Notes: generated by a model not told the origin, from the letters alone. DNA of 64,000 nucleotides from CAITJF01 sp032654645 (GCA_032654645.1 JAULAW010000005.1:682001-746000); one strand, 5' to 3'. Positions 1 to 8,681 are shown, numbered from the stretch's first letter. A program made the numbers and translations.

Positions 1-307
1 TGATGTAACCCGCCGCGCCCGCCTTCAGGGCGCGCGCGCCATATTGTTCTTCCGGATACATGCTCTGCACGATGACCTTGATACTAGGATGTTCCGACTT
101 GAGCCGCTTGAGTACGTCCATGCCATGCATGTCCGGCAAAGCGATATCCAGCAATACCAAATCGAAATGTTGCTCGCGCACCATGCTGATGGCCTGCATA
201 CCGGCTTCAGCTTCTCCGGTCACTTGCATGTCCGGGCTTTCCCCAAGCAACTGTTTTAATCCCTTGCGGATCAAGGCGTGGTCATCGACTACAAGAATCT
301 TGATCAT
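1..307 (-). CDS. NarL/FixJ-family response regulator, receiver domain (3' end outside window)
   Basis: Reading the minus strand from the ATG at 305-307 gives an open frame to the window edge, beginning MIKILVVDDHALIRKG. It has the receiver layout: acidic pair D8-D9, the phospho-acceptor Asp at about residue 54 in LVLLDIALPDM, a Ser at about 82 and the closing KAGAAGYI. In the family this is followed by a LuxR-type DNA-binding domain, which lies outside the window. The histidine kinase gene lies 56 bp upstream on the same strand, so the two probably form a two-component operon in which the kinase phosphorylates this regulator. The signal and targets cannot be read from the sequence. Confidence 0.9.
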   Translation of the reverse strand, partial: MIKILVVDDHALIRKGLKQLLGESPDMQVTGEAEAGMQAISMVREQHFDLVLLDIALPDMHGMDVLKRLKSEHPSIKVIVQSMYPEEQYGARALKAGAAGYI

Positions 308-363
308 ATGACGGCTTGGTCAGAGAAGTGATATTTGGGATTGGGTGCTGTTGCGCGTATATC

Positions 364-1608
364 CTACATTTTGCCGAGCGGCACACTAACAGCAATTTGC
401 GCCCCCTTGCCCGGTTCGCTGGTGATTCTAACATTCCCGCCGAGATATTTGATGCGCTCCTGGATACCGCGCAAACCGAAGGAGCGCGGTTTGTTGCGCG
501 AAGATTCGTCAAAACCTTTGCCATTATCCGAAACGACCAGTTCAACATATTTTTCAGTCTTGCAAATTTTGACTTGCACTTGCTTTGCCATCGCGTGCTT
601 CATGATGTTATTCAGAGTTTCCTGGAATACACGAAAAAGGGTAATGGACTGTTCGCTGGGAAGTTCGATGCTGTCATCTGACTTGATGATTCTGCACGGG
701 ATACTGGTGCGTTTGGAGAATTCATTGGCCTCGATTTCAATTGCAGCGACGATGCCAAAGCAATCGAGAAAACCTGGGCGCAGACTATGCACCAAATTGT
801 TGGCGGCGGAACCTGCTGTATCCAGCAAGTTGGCCATGGAACGGGCTTTTTCATGCAGCGCGCTGTTGTCTTGTGGCAAGCGTTGTGTCAGCCATGCCAA
901 ATCCATTTTCAGGGCGGTCAGGAGCACGCCGATTTCATCATGGACTTCGCGCGCGATGCGCATGCGTTCTTCTTCTTTGATGCTGTCCACGTGAGATGAG
1001 AGCTCGCGCAACTGTTGGCGCGATTTTATTATTTCCTGTTCGGAAAGCTTGTTTTGGGTGATGTTAACCATGAAGCCTTCCCAGACAGTGCCGTGCGAAC
1101 TGGTTTCACGATGTGTGGCGCGCAAATTCACCCATTTGATTTCGCTGGCAGGCAATAACACGATACGCCCTTCCCAGTTCCACGGGGATGCGTCTATGGC
1201 GGATTGACGTATGCTGTTGAAAAATGCTGCCTGATCTTCGGGGTGGATGCTGTCGAGCAATAAATTGGGGTGTTTTTCCAGTTCCAGAGGGGTAATGCCG
1301 AGCAGCGCAGAGCTGCCCTGGCTGACATAATTGAAGTGCAGGGTACTGTGAGCATCCAGTTGTATCTGGCAGGCCATGCCGGGCAGGTTGTCAAAAAATG
1401 CATGGTAGGCAGCGGTATCTTCCAGCTTTTTATTGCTATTGCCCGAGTTGGCATTCCACTCTTTCACGCGCGGTGCAACCGGGAGTGCAGATGTGCTGGT
1501 GGCTGTGGGGTGGGCCAAGGCAGATAACTGGGGTGGCAGTTGCCCATTTACATCACGAGCGCGATCAACGCTCAATTCAGTATGCAAAACGTGATTACTT
1601 TCAGGCAT
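364..1608 (-). CDS. PAS-domain sensor histidine kinase, HisKA_3 (NarX/DegS-like) type
   Basis: A 414-residue protein with no membrane segment, so probably a cytoplasmic sensor. A PAS domain spans about residues 68-188. The HisKA_3 dimerisation region carries the phospho-acceptor His223 in REVHDEIG. The ATP-binding domain follows, with the N box around N333, the G1 box DNGKGFD at 361-367 and a GLRGI motif near 378. HisKA_3 kinases pair with NarL-type regulators, which fits the next gene downstream. The intact IS at 1685-3571 ends 76 bp upstream of the ATG and may have separated the operon from its original promoter. The ligand of the PAS domain is unknown. Confidence 0.93.
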   Translation of the reverse strand: MPESNHVLHTELSVDRARDVNGQLPPQLSALAHPTATSTSALPVAPRVKEWNANSGNSNKKLEDTAAYHAFFDNLPGMACQIQLDAHSTLHFNYVSQGSSALLGITPLELEKHPNLLLDSIHPEDQAAFFNSIRQSAIDASPWNWEGRIVLLPASEIKWVNLRATHRETSSHGTVWEGFMVNITQNKLSEQEIIKSRQQLRELSSHVDSIKEEERMRIAREVHDEIGVLLTALKMDLAWLTQRLPQDNSALHEKARSMANLLDTAGSAANNLVHSLRPGFLDCFGIVAAIEIEANEFSKRTSIPCRIIKSDDSIELPSEQSITLFRVFQETLNNIMKHAMAKQVQVKICKTEKYVELVVSDNGKGFDESSRNKPRSFGLRGIQERIKYLGGNVRITSEPGKGAQIAVSVPLGKM

Positions 1609-1712
1609 TGTTGAACCCTGCTCTTAAGGAAGCCAGGATAGATTACTATAACGATGCACTTGCCAGCAACACCATTTATATTAACTGGACAGTGACAAGT
1701 TCTCCTCTCACT

Positions 1713-2057
1713 TCAGTCCTTTTCTTTGGTGAGCCGGAGATTTGATAGCTCTGTAGCCAAATCAATCCACCGATCCATGAGGAGCTTCATGCGCTCGTAG
1801 TTTTTCAATTGCTTGCGGATCGCAGGCAAATCCTTCTTCTTTACAAACTTACTGCTGCTCTTTCCCTTCCGTGTGAAGCTGACCTGATAGTAAGGCCCGT
1901 GCTTCTCCGGCGGTGATGCCTTGCAGCGGCAACCGGGCGAGCCGCAGACATTGTATTGGGTTGACAGGCTGCCAGGCCGCAAGTCCCCCAGCGCGACGAG
2001 GTCGCGCTTGATCTTCTCGATCTGACGTTCGATCCGGGCTTCCAGCTTGATGTCCAT
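1713..2057 (-). CDS. DUF6788-like small protein carried by the IS
   Basis: A basic protein of 114 residues if started at the ATG at 2057. A longer frame starts at 2090, but that start lies inside the palindrome at 2081-2104 and is less likely. The core has NVCGSPGCRCKASPPEKHGPY, with three closely spaced cysteines, followed by a Lys-rich stretch and a helical tail. Proteins of this kind (DUF6788) are seen beside transposases. Its role is unknown; the cysteine cluster suggests metal or nucleic-acid binding (inference). It is divergent from the transposase gene and shares the short intergenic region with it. Confidence 0.75.
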   Translation of the reverse strand: MDIKLEARIERQIEKIKRDLVALGDLRPGSLSTQYNVCGSPGCRCKASPPEKHGPYYQVSFTRKGKSSSKFVKKKDLPAIRKQLKNYERMKLLMDRWIDLATELSNLRLTKEKD

Positions 2058-2080
2058 GGCGAAAGCATAGCACTGTTTGG

Positions 2081-2104
2081 CCGATAGCACTATAATGCTA
2101 TCGG
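2081..2104. promoter_or_regulatory. Palindrome with TATAAT between the divergent IS genes
   Basis: CCGATAGCA and TGCTATCGG form perfect 9-bp arms around a 6-base spacer. A TATAAT lies across the spacer and right arm at 2091-2096. The site lies between the DUF6788 gene and the transposase gene, where a shared promoter and operator would be expected. A repressor, possibly one of the two IS proteins, could bind here (inference). Confidence 0.5.
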
Positions 2105-2132
2105 CTTACACTTGCGACAGGAGAACTTTGCT

Positions 2133-3542
2133 ATGACACTATGGATCGAGTGGTTGCAAACGGTGCGTTCCCTCCGGCCAGCATGTGGCCGGTCACGCAC
2201 TTTCTTCTGGATGGTTTTTGTCCTGATGGGTTTATGCAGCCGCGCCGACAACGCCGGTGTCACGAGTTTTGTCCGCGTCCTGAACTTCCGGGGCGAGGCC
2301 TACCATCGCTTTCTTCATCTCTTTCACAGCAAGGGCATCGACCTGGATATGCTCACCGCCTGCTGGGTCCGTCTCTGCCTTACCTTGTTCCGCCCATTTC
2401 AGGTCGGCCAGCGCATCGTCTGCCTCGCCGATGGGATCAAGGCACCCAAAGAAGGAAAGCGTATGCCCGCCGTGAAGTATCTGCACCAGCAATCGGCTGG
2501 CAATTCCAAGCCAGAATACATCATGGGCCATTCGCTCCAGGCTATCTCGCTGCTGGTTCACGGCCCTGCCGGGCAGGTGACCGCCGTGCCGCTCACTTCG
2601 CGCATTCACGAAGGCCTGGTGTTTTCCAACCGGGATGCAAGAACCCTGCTCGACAAGCTGGTGGCGCTACTGTTTTCGGTGGCCATCGTCTGGGATCGCC
2701 AGGTGCTGCTCATCGCCGACGCCTACTATGCAAGCGGCAAGATCATCCGCCCACTCCTGGCCAAAGGGCACCATCTCGTGACCCGCGCCAAAAGCAACGC
2801 GGTCGCCTACCTCCCCGTGCCCGACGTGCCGCATCGCGGCAAAGGGCGTCCGCGAATCTACGGCGACAAGGTTCGTCTCAAGGACCTCGCCAAGGATAAT
2901 GCCGCTTTCACCTCCGCTCCCAGCCCCGTCTATGGCGAGAACGACGTGACCGTGCGTTTCCGCTGCGTGGATTTACTATGGCGCCCGGTCGCCCGTATCG
3001 TCCGTTTTGTGATCGTCCACCACCCGGTTCGCGGAACAATATTCCTGCTGTGCACGGATCTTTCACTTGCACCTCTGGAGATACTCCAGCTCTACGGCTA
3101 TCGGTTCAAGATTGAGCTGGGTTTCCGGCAGGCCGTCCACGTCCTCGGCGCTTATGCCTACCACTTCTGGATGGCTGCCATGAAGCCTCTGCGCCGTGGT
3201 GATGGCGATCAGTATCTGCATCGCACCACCGATGCCTATCGCGCCGCCATCCGCCGCAAGCTGCGCGCCTACCACATTCATGTGCAGCTCGGCTGCATCG
3301 CCCAAGGCCTGCTACAGCATCTCTCGCTGAACCATACGGCAGAGGTGTGGCGTTGTTTCCGCAGTTGGCTCCGCACCATGAACCCGGCGCTCCCGCCTTC
3401 CGAGCTTATCGTCGCAAACGCACTGCGCACGGCCATTCCAGCATTTTTCTCGTTTCCAAAGCTAGACCCTGGCCTCAAGAAAATAATGGAAAATTACTAC
3501 CGATATGACCTGGACTCAGTTACCGACCGAATGGCCGCATGA
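2133..3542 (+). CDS. DDE transposase, IS4-superfamily-like
   Basis: A 469-residue transposase. The ATG at 2133 is chosen because AGGAG lies at 2119-2123; an in-frame TTG at 2112 lacks such support. Likely catalytic acids are D100 in CLADGIK, D197 in LIADAYYA and E328 in YGYRFKIELGF. The last follows the Y-x2-R-x3-E pattern of IS4-like transposases, although the Lys usually found seven residues after the Glu is absent. The frame is uninterrupted and lies between matched inverted repeats, so the enzyme may be active. I could not assign the exact IS family by eye. Confidence 0.85.
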   Translation: MTLWIEWLQTVRSLRPACGRSRTFFWMVFVLMGLCSRADNAGVTSFVRVLNFRGEAYHRFLHLFHSKGIDLDMLTACWVRLCLTLFRPFQVGQRIVCLADGIKAPKEGKRMPAVKYLHQQSAGNSKPEYIMGHSLQAISLLVHGPAGQVTAVPLTSRIHEGLVFSNRDARTLLDKLVALLFSVAIVWDRQVLLIADAYYASGKIIRPLLAKGHHLVTRAKSNAVAYLPVPDVPHRGKGRPRIYGDKVRLKDLAKDNAAFTSAPSPVYGENDVTVRFRCVDLLWRPVARIVRFVIVHHPVRGTIFLLCTDLSLAPLEILQLYGYRFKIELGFRQAVHVLGAYAYHFWMAAMKPLRRGDGDQYLHRTTDAYRAAIRRKLRAYHIHVQLGCIAQGLLQHLSLNHTAEVWRCFRSWLRTMNPALPPSELIVANALRTAIPAFFSFPKLDPGLKKIMENYYRYDLDSVTDRMAA

Positions 3543-3578
3543 ATGGGAATGGAAAAGTTGGCACTGTCCAGATATTAA

Positions 3579-3687
3579 GGGCACCTCTAAAAATTCGTCA
3601 TTCCCGCGAAGGCGGGAATCCAGCTTGTTGATTTGACTGGGCTCCCGCCTGCGCGGGAGCGACGAAATATGAGTTTTTAGAAGTGCC
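3579..3687. repeat. MITE-like inverted-repeat element flanked by TTAA
   Basis: A 109-bp non-coding element. Its ends, GGGCACCTCTAAAAA and TTTTTAGAAGTGCCC, are inverted copies with one mismatch. TTAA occurs on both sides (3575-3578 and 3688-3691), consistent with a 4-bp target duplication. Inside are two smaller hairpins, CATTCCCGCGAAGGCGGGAATC and a second one built on CTCCCGC/GCGGGAG. The right TTAA supplies the stop codon of the ParA gene. A single end of the same element occurs at 13244-13259. Confidence 0.8.
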
Positions 3688-3688
3688 C

Positions 3689-4468
3689 TTAATTCAAGCC
3701 GGGTGCTGTGAAAAATCCGCTGCCCAGAAGCTCCTTGGTCAATGCCAGATAGTCTGCCGCGCCTGGGCTGTGTGGTGCAAAAGCAAACACGTCATTGTTA
3801 TGCATCGGGCTGGTTGCCAGCGAGACGTTCTCGCCGATGCGCGTGTTGCAAACCAGCGCCCCGTAACGTTCTTTGAGCTGATCGTAGATGTCGTATGAAA
3901 GCTTGCGCCGCGAATCGAAGCGCGTAATGACAATACGCCGCTCCAAACTGCGCTGCAATTTTTTTTCCAGCACATTAAGCGCGCTATCCAAACGATGCAC
4001 GCCTTGCAGCGAAAGAAAATCTGCCGATACTGGAATCAGAACCCGGTCGGCGGCCAGCAGGGCATTCAGCGTCAGCACGCCCAGCATCGGGCAACAGTCA
4101 ATCAGGATGGGGGCGCCGGTAAGCGCCAATTCTTCGCGTAAACCCTGCTTGAGCAAGGTCGCCGCCTGCGCATCGCTGCCAAACAAAGCGTCTATTTTGG
4201 CCAACTCCAAATTGGCGGGGATGATCTTCCAGCCGCGTGACGTTTCGCGCAACAGGCTGTCAAGCGGTGTTTTATGTTTGAAAAACGCTGCCATCCCACT
4301 GCCCGGCGGAATCACTTCGATTCCGCTGGACAGGGTCAGGTGCGCCTGGGGATCCAGGTCCAGCGCAATTGGGCACTGCTGCGCAATATCCAGCGCAGCC
4401 GTCACATTCAGACAGGTGGTGGTTTTGCCCACGCCACCCTTTTGATTAAATACGGCGACAACCGCCAT
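3689..4468 (-). CDS. ParA/MinD-family ATPase, orphan
   Basis: A 259-residue protein with the deviant Walker A motif KGGVGKTT at residues 10-17, LDLDPQAHL (Walker A') and an ILIDCCPML Walker B-like segment. These mark the ParA family, whose members form ATP-dependent dimers and position DNA or protein cargo. There is no parB-like gene beside it, so it is probably not a chromosomal parAB pair. Its neighbours are a GGDEF-EAL gene upstream on the same strand and the flagellar genes flgM-flgN further on. A role in placing a flagellum or signalling complex is possible but is inference. The stop codon overlaps the end of the TTAA-flanked repeat. Confidence 0.85.
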   Translation of the reverse strand: MAVVAVFNQKGGVGKTTTCLNVTAALDIAQQCPIALDLDPQAHLTLSSGIEVIPPGSGMAAFFKHKTPLDSLLRETSRGWKIIPANLELAKIDALFGSDAQAATLLKQGLREELALTGAPILIDCCPMLGVLTLNALLAADRVLIPVSADFLSLQGVHRLDSALNVLEKKLQRSLERRIVITRFDSRRKLSYDIYDQLKERYGALVCNTRIGENVSLATSPMHNNDVFAFAPHSPGAADYLALTKELLGSGFFTAPGLN

Positions 4469-4632
4469 TTATTTCCCCATATTTGTGGGCGGCCACCGTG
4501 TTCAGCGGTTATCGCTCAGCGGCTGACTTTACCCTTTGTAATGCAAAGTAATATGCCAGCAGTTGTAATGGGCAAGTATGTGGAATAGGGCTTGAATACC
4601 CCGTGTGTTCGGGCATTTGCACGCTGGTTAAG

Positions 4633-7212
4633 CTATGGGGATAGCCATGCTGCTTCTCGTTTGCCCTTGATCAGCCGCTCTTCGAATTCCTCAATCGGCA
4701 ACGGCTTGCTGAATAGATAGCCCTGGAATGCCGGGCAGCCATACCGCTGCAACTGCTCAAACTGCTCTTTCGTTTCCACCCCTTCGGCGATCACGTTCAG
4801 ACGAAAGTTTTGCGCCATGCCGATGATGGTCTGGACGATGACCGCATCGCTTGGGTCGGCGACGATATTGCGCACAAAACTCTGGTCTATCTTTAACTGA
4901 TCCAGCGGCAACTGCTTGAGGTAGGCCAGCGACGAATAACCCGTTCCAAAGTCATCCATTGAAAAACGTATGCCGGTCGCCTTGAGCTCATGCATTTTGC
5001 TGATGGTGTCCGTAACATTGTCGAGCACCAGGCTTTCGGTCAATTCCAGTTTCAGCAACTCCGGCCTGATGGCGGATTTGCTGGCTACTTTTCGCACCTG
5101 TTCGACGAAATCCTTGTGGCGGAATTGCCGCGCGCTGACATTCACGGCCAGCTGCAAATCACGCGTAAGCGGAGAGTTCTCCCATTGCTTGAGTTGCGCG
5201 CAGGCGGTTTCCAGCACCCATAATCCTATCGGCAAAATCAGCCCGGTCTCCTCGGCAAGCGGAATGAATTTCAGCGGCGAAACCAGCCCGCGTTGCGGGT
5301 GTGCCCAACGTATCAGCGCCTCCGCGCCGATCAGCCGTCCGGCCACATCCACCTGCGCCTGATAATAGAGCCTGAATTGCTCCCCCGCCAGCGCGCGGCG
5401 CAAGTCCGCCTCGATTGCAGTACGTTCCTCCAGTAAGGATTGCATGGCCGGATCGAAAAAGCGCAGGGTATTGCGCCCGGCGGACTTGGCCTGATACATC
5501 GCCACGTCGGCATGTTTGATCAGGTCCTCGGCAGTTTTCTCGCTGCCTTGAAACAGCGTGATTCCGATGCTCGCGCTGGCATGGTGTTCATAGTTCTTGA
5601 GAACGTAGGGCTGGGACAGGTAATCCAGTATTTTTTCGCCCACAGTCTCTGCCCGCGAGACAGCTTCCGGCTCACCCGAACACAAGCTTTCCAGCATCAC
5701 TACAAATTCATCGCCGCCCAGCCGCGCCACTGTATCGCCGCCGCGCACGCAATGCTGCAGGCGGCATGCCACCTCGACCAGCAGATCGTCACCAAAATCA
5801 TGTCCCTTGGTATCGTTGAGCGTCTTGAAATCGTCGATATCCAAAAACAACAGTGCGCCTTGACAGCCGCATCGCGCGCTGGTTACAAGAGCCTTCTGCA
5901 AGCGGTCCATCAGCAGGCGGCGGTTGGGCAAACGGGTCAACGGATCATAGAAGGCCAGACGATGAATCTCTTCCTCTGCCTCCTTGCGCAGGCTGATGTC
6001 GGAGAAGGAACTGACATAGTGGGTGAGCTTGCCATCCGGGGTGTGAATTGCAGTGATCATCGCCCACTTGGGATAAATCTCACCGTTCTTGCGCTTGTCC
6101 CAAATCTCCCCGCTCCATTTGCCTTCACTATGCAGCGCGTCCCACATCGCCTTGAAGAATAGTTTGTCATGCCGCCCGGAACTCAGCATTCCGGGGTTGC
6201 GTCCGATGACTTCTTCCGCCAGATAGCCAGTGATTTCCTGAAATGCCTGATTGACGCGCACGATGTTCGCTTCCGCATCAGTGATCAGGATCGCCTCCTG
6301 CGTATTGAATGCTATAGCGGCAACACGCAACTCCTGTTCCGTCAGCTCGCGCTCCGTCACATCCTGCACCGTGCCTGCCGAGCGCAGCGGCTTGCCATCC
6401 GCGTCAAAATGGTTGGTGCAACATTCGTTGAGCCATTTCACCCGGCCATCGGCAAACAGCAAGCGGTGCACGATATTGTAGGGCTGGCGCGTTTCCAGCG
6501 AATTGGTGTACGCATGATGGACGAAGTCGCGGTCATCGGGATGAACAAGCGCGATAAAAGCTTCATAGGAGGCGCCAAATTTTAACGGGTCCAGTTCGAA
6601 AATGCGGAACACCTCATCCGACCAGGTCAGCACATTGCTGGCCAGATCAAGCTCCCAACTGCCCAGATGCGCCACCTGTTGGGCCTCCCTGAGCAGAGCA
6701 TCGCTGTGTTCCAGCGCGGCCCTCTCCCGCATCAACCCCTCTTGGGTCACCAGAAGTTCGCGTGTGCGCTCCGAAACACGCTGCTCCAGAGCATTGTTCG
6801 CGTCACGCAACTGTTCGTGGCTTTGCAGCAGTTCAGTCTGCTGGGCGCGCATGGGCCGAAAGAACAGGGCATAAAGGACCGGGCTGACAAGTATCGCCAG
6901 AATGGCCGGGTCTATGGCCAGCCAGGCATATTCTGGCAGCTTGCCCTTCAGTGCAGGCTCCAGCACGTACCCGAGCAACACCATTACCAGAAACTCGAAG
7001 AGCACAATGGCAAACCCAACCGCAACCACCGTTGCCGAAGGGGTTTGCATGTACTTTCTCAGCCCTGAAACTTTCACGCCGTTCACCTGTTGCTTGCGGG
7101 CATACGGATCATCTCGCGGGGCAGGAATATGCGGGGGGGGGGGGAGGTCAAGCATTCTGCTGCACCCAGAACGAATGAAAATAGCGCGCATCGTAACACT
7201 AAATTTCTGCAA
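4633..7212 (-). CDS. Membrane PAS-PAS-GGDEF-EAL cyclic-di-GMP protein
   Basis: Up to 859 residues. Two predicted membrane helices lie at about 59-82 and 100-118, then a coiled coil (120-170), two PAS domains (about 175-290 and 300-410), GGDEF and EAL. The active-site GGDEF is intact at 499-503, with an RGGD inhibitory site five residues before it. The EAL motif (631-633) and DDFGTGYSSL are also intact, so both diguanylate cyclase and phosphodiesterase activity are possible. The start is uncertain: ATGs at 7212 and 7155 precede a run of 12 C on the coding strand (PPPP, residues 24-27). A start beyond the tract, before VSGLRKYM, would put the tract in the leader. Downstream lies the ParA gene. 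Confidence 0.92.
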   Translation of the reverse strand: MQKFSVTMRAIFIRSGCSRMLDLPPPPHIPAPRDDPYARKQQVNGVKVSGLRKYMQTPSATVVAVGFAIVLFEFLVMVLLGYVLEPALKGKLPEYAWLAIDPAILAILVSPVLYALFFRPMRAQQTELLQSHEQLRDANNALEQRVSERTRELLVTQEGLMRERAALEHSDALLREAQQVAHLGSWELDLASNVLTWSDEVFRIFELDPLKFGASYEAFIALVHPDDRDFVHHAYTNSLETRQPYNIVHRLLFADGRVKWLNECCTNHFDADGKPLRSAGTVQDVTERELTEQELRVAAIAFNTQEAILITDAEANIVRVNQAFQEITGYLAEEVIGRNPGMLSSGRHDKLFFKAMWDALHSEGKWSGEIWDKRKNGEIYPKWAMITAIHTPDGKLTHYVSSFSDISLRKEAEEEIHRLAFYDPLTRLPNRRLLMDRLQKALVTSARCGCQGALLFLDIDDFKTLNDTKGHDFGDDLLVEVACRLQHCVRGGDTVARLGGDEFVVMLESLCSGEPEAVSRAETVGEKILDYLSQPYVLKNYEHHASASIGITLFQGSEKTAEDLIKHADVAMYQAKSAGRNTLRFFDPAMQSLLEERTAIEADLRRALAGEQFRLYYQAQVDVAGRLIGAEALIRWAHPQRGLVSPLKFIPLAEETGLILPIGLWVLETACAQLKQWENSPLTRDLQLAVNVSARQFRHKDFVEQVRKVASKSAIRPELLKLELTESLVLDNVTDTISKMHELKATGIRFSMDDFGTGYSSLAYLKQLPLDQLKIDQSFVRNIVADPSDAVIVQTIIGMAQNFRLNVIAEGVETKEQFEQLQRYGCPAFQGYLFSKPLPIEEFEERLIKGKREAAWLSP
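7133..7144. repeat. Homopolymeric G12 tract in the 5' part of the GGDEF-EAL gene
   Basis: Twelve consecutive G on the plus strand (C on the coding strand) encode PPPP near the N-terminus of the cyclic-di-GMP protein. Long mononucleotide G or C runs slip during replication in other bacteria and switch genes on and off. Here slippage would matter only if translation starts upstream of the tract. Confidence 0.7.
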
Positions 7213-7269
7213 TATGCGCGGTATAATTGCGCTTCTGCCGCGCCTGAGCTATAAAGATAAGCATCACCC

Positions 7270-7296
7270 TAAAGTTATCCGGATTGTTACCGATAA
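7270..7296 (+). promoter_or_regulatory. FliA (sigma-28) promoter of flgM
   Basis: TAAAGTTA at 7270-7277 and ACCGATAA at 7289-7296 are separated by exactly 11 bases. This matches the flagellar sigma-28 consensus TAAAGTTT-N11-GCCGATAA at 14 of 16 positions. It lies 49 bp before the flgM start. Transcription of flgM by the sigma factor that FlgM inhibits is the known feedback loop of flagellar class III genes. Confidence 0.85.
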
Positions 7297-7344
7297 TAGG
7301 GACAGCGGCAGAAAGTTAAGCGTCGTCAGATTGAGAGGATTACC

Positions 7345-7665
7345 GTGAAAATCGACAAACCCAGCAAACCTTTGCCACCCAGCCCGGCAGGAGAAGGGAC
7401 GACGCATGCCGCAGCCAAGGGTAAGGGCAAGACCAGCACACCTGCTCCCTCGCAGCAATCCGGCAGCACCAGCGTTTCGCTCGGCTCAACTTCGGCAAAG
7501 ATGCGCAGCATGGAAAGCAGCATGGCAAACACCCCGATTGTCGATGCCAGCAAGGTAAATGAAATCAGGCAGGCCATCAGTGAAGGCCGCTTCAAGGTCA
7601 ACTCTGAAGTCGTCGCCGATCGCCTGATAGAAACGGTAAAAGACCTGATTGGCAGCAAGACTTGA
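7345..7665 (+). CDS. flgM: Anti-sigma-28 factor FlgM
   Basis: A 106-residue protein starting at GTG, with a GAGAGGATT ribosome-binding region just before it. The first half is low-complexity and rich in Pro, Gly, Ser and Lys, as in the disordered N-terminus of FlgM. The second half (VDASKVNEIRQAISEGRFKV, then VVADRLIETVKDLI) is the typical sigma-28-binding part. FlgM holds FliA inactive until the hook is complete and is then exported through the flagellar apparatus. The sigma-28 promoter upstream and flgN downstream support the call. flgA, often next to flgM, is not here. Confidence 0.93.
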   Translation: MKIDKPSKPLPPSPAGEGTTHAAAKGKGKTSTPAPSQQSGSTSVSLGSTSAKMRSMESSMANTPIVDASKVNEIRQAISEGRFKVNSEVVADRLIETVKDLIGSKT

Positions 7666-7709
7666 CAGGCTCTATCCAATTACGGTTCAGATTAAAACAG
7701 GCTTAGCGA

Positions 7710-8186
7710 TTGAATCAAAATCACATCACCCAATTGCTTGCCGCTTTGGCTGCCGAGCGAGTTGCGTTGTTGCGCTTCGTGTCTTTGTTGGAGCGCGAGC
7801 AGGAAATGCTGGTGGAGAACCTTACTGATCAGTTGCTTGATCTGTCCGAAAAAAAATCAACTGATGCACTTGGCCTTAACCAGCTTGCCGAAGTGCGCCG
7901 CAGCCTGCTGCGAAAAAATATTCCTGTGTTTTCCGTCGAAGCCATTCACGCTTGGTTACGTGCGCACAGCCCGGAAGGTTTGGTTGTTTGGCAGGAAATT
8001 CTTACCTTGGCAGAACGCGCCCGGCAGCTTAATCACACCAATGGCGAACTTGTTCAGATGAAGCTGCGGCATAACCAGCAAACGCTTGCCGTTTTGAGCA
8101 ATGCGGTGAACAAGGCGAATCTTTACGGCCCCGACGGACAGCCCAGCTTTTCGCCGGGGAGCGGAAGATCACTGGGGAGCGGGTAA
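7710..8186 (+). CDS. flgN: Flagellar export chaperone FlgN
   Basis: A 158-residue mostly helical protein starting at TTG (7710), 44 bp after flgM. The Leu- and Glu-rich N-terminal helix with LLEREQEMLV and the C-terminal NLYGPDGQPSF motif are typical of FlgN, the cytoplasmic chaperone of the hook-junction proteins FlgK and FlgL. No in-frame ATG occurs before residue 32, so the TTG start is preferred although its ribosome-binding site is weak. It is probably co-transcribed with flgM. Confidence 0.9.
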   Translation: MNQNHITQLLAALAAERVALLRFVSLLEREQEMLVENLTDQLLDLSEKKSTDALGLNQLAEVRRSLLRKNIPVFSVEAIHAWLRAHSPEGLVVWQEILTLAERARQLNHTNGELVQMKLRHNQQTLAVLSNAVNKANLYGPDGQPSFSPGSGRSLGSG

Positions 8187-8195
8187 CCGGGGCTG

Positions 8196-8681
8196 CTACC
8201 CTAACCGCTCTTGACCAGTAATGATTAACGTGTCGGTCGCACGCGTCATTGCCACATACAGCAACTTGGCTTCGTCCTGCGGAACATCGCTGGTTGCACT
8301 GAACAACAAGTCTGCACCGGGAATAGCGACCAGAGGAAATTCCAACCCCTTGCTACTTTGAAACGGTAGCAGTTTGACGGTGTTTTGATGCTCACCAAAA
8401 TTGATAGCGTCTTTCCAAGTCAGTGGAATTCCTTGCCTGCTAAAGAGTTCATTGATTGCCTTTCCAGTAGGCTCATAATTTCTATATAGCACTGCCATGT
8501 CCTGCCACGGCATACCGCTGCTGTTGGCCTCTTTCAATTTATTGGCCAGCCATTGTACTTGCTCGTTAATGCCCGGCAGTTTAATTAGCAACGGTTTAGG
8601 CCCATGCCGCCCCGCAGAAATTGGCGCGATACGGGGAATGCCGTCATCACCGGATGTCGGCGCGCACTGAATTCTGACCAC
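8196..8681 (-). pseudogene. C-terminal fragment of a UvrD/Rep-type helicase
   Basis: The 161-residue frame contains only the end of a superfamily 1 helicase: MAVLYRNYEPTGKAINELF, LLPFQSSKGLEFPLVAIPG (motif V region) and LLYVAMTRATDTLIITG (motif VI). Walker A, Walker B and the rest of the N-terminal half are missing, so it cannot be an active helicase. The helicase-like sequence stops near 8668, exactly where two IS-end-like repeats begin. This suggests truncation by a mobile element. Confidence 0.8.

Larger units (their letters stand above)
1678..3578. mobile_element. Intact insertion sequence (1685-3571) with 7-bp target duplication
   Basis: The element is 1887 bp. Its ends are inverted repeats: CTGGACAGTG at 1685-1694 and CACTGTCCAG at 3562-3571, extending to about 21 bp with three mismatches. 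The heptamer ATATTAA occurs directly outside both ends (1678-1684 and 3572-3578), which is a clean target-site duplication. Inside are two divergent genes: a DDE transposase on the plus strand and a DUF6788-type protein on the minus strand. Both reading frames are open, so the copy looks complete and recent. It inserted between the kinase gene and the small TTAA-flanked element that starts at 3579. Confidence 0.92.
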
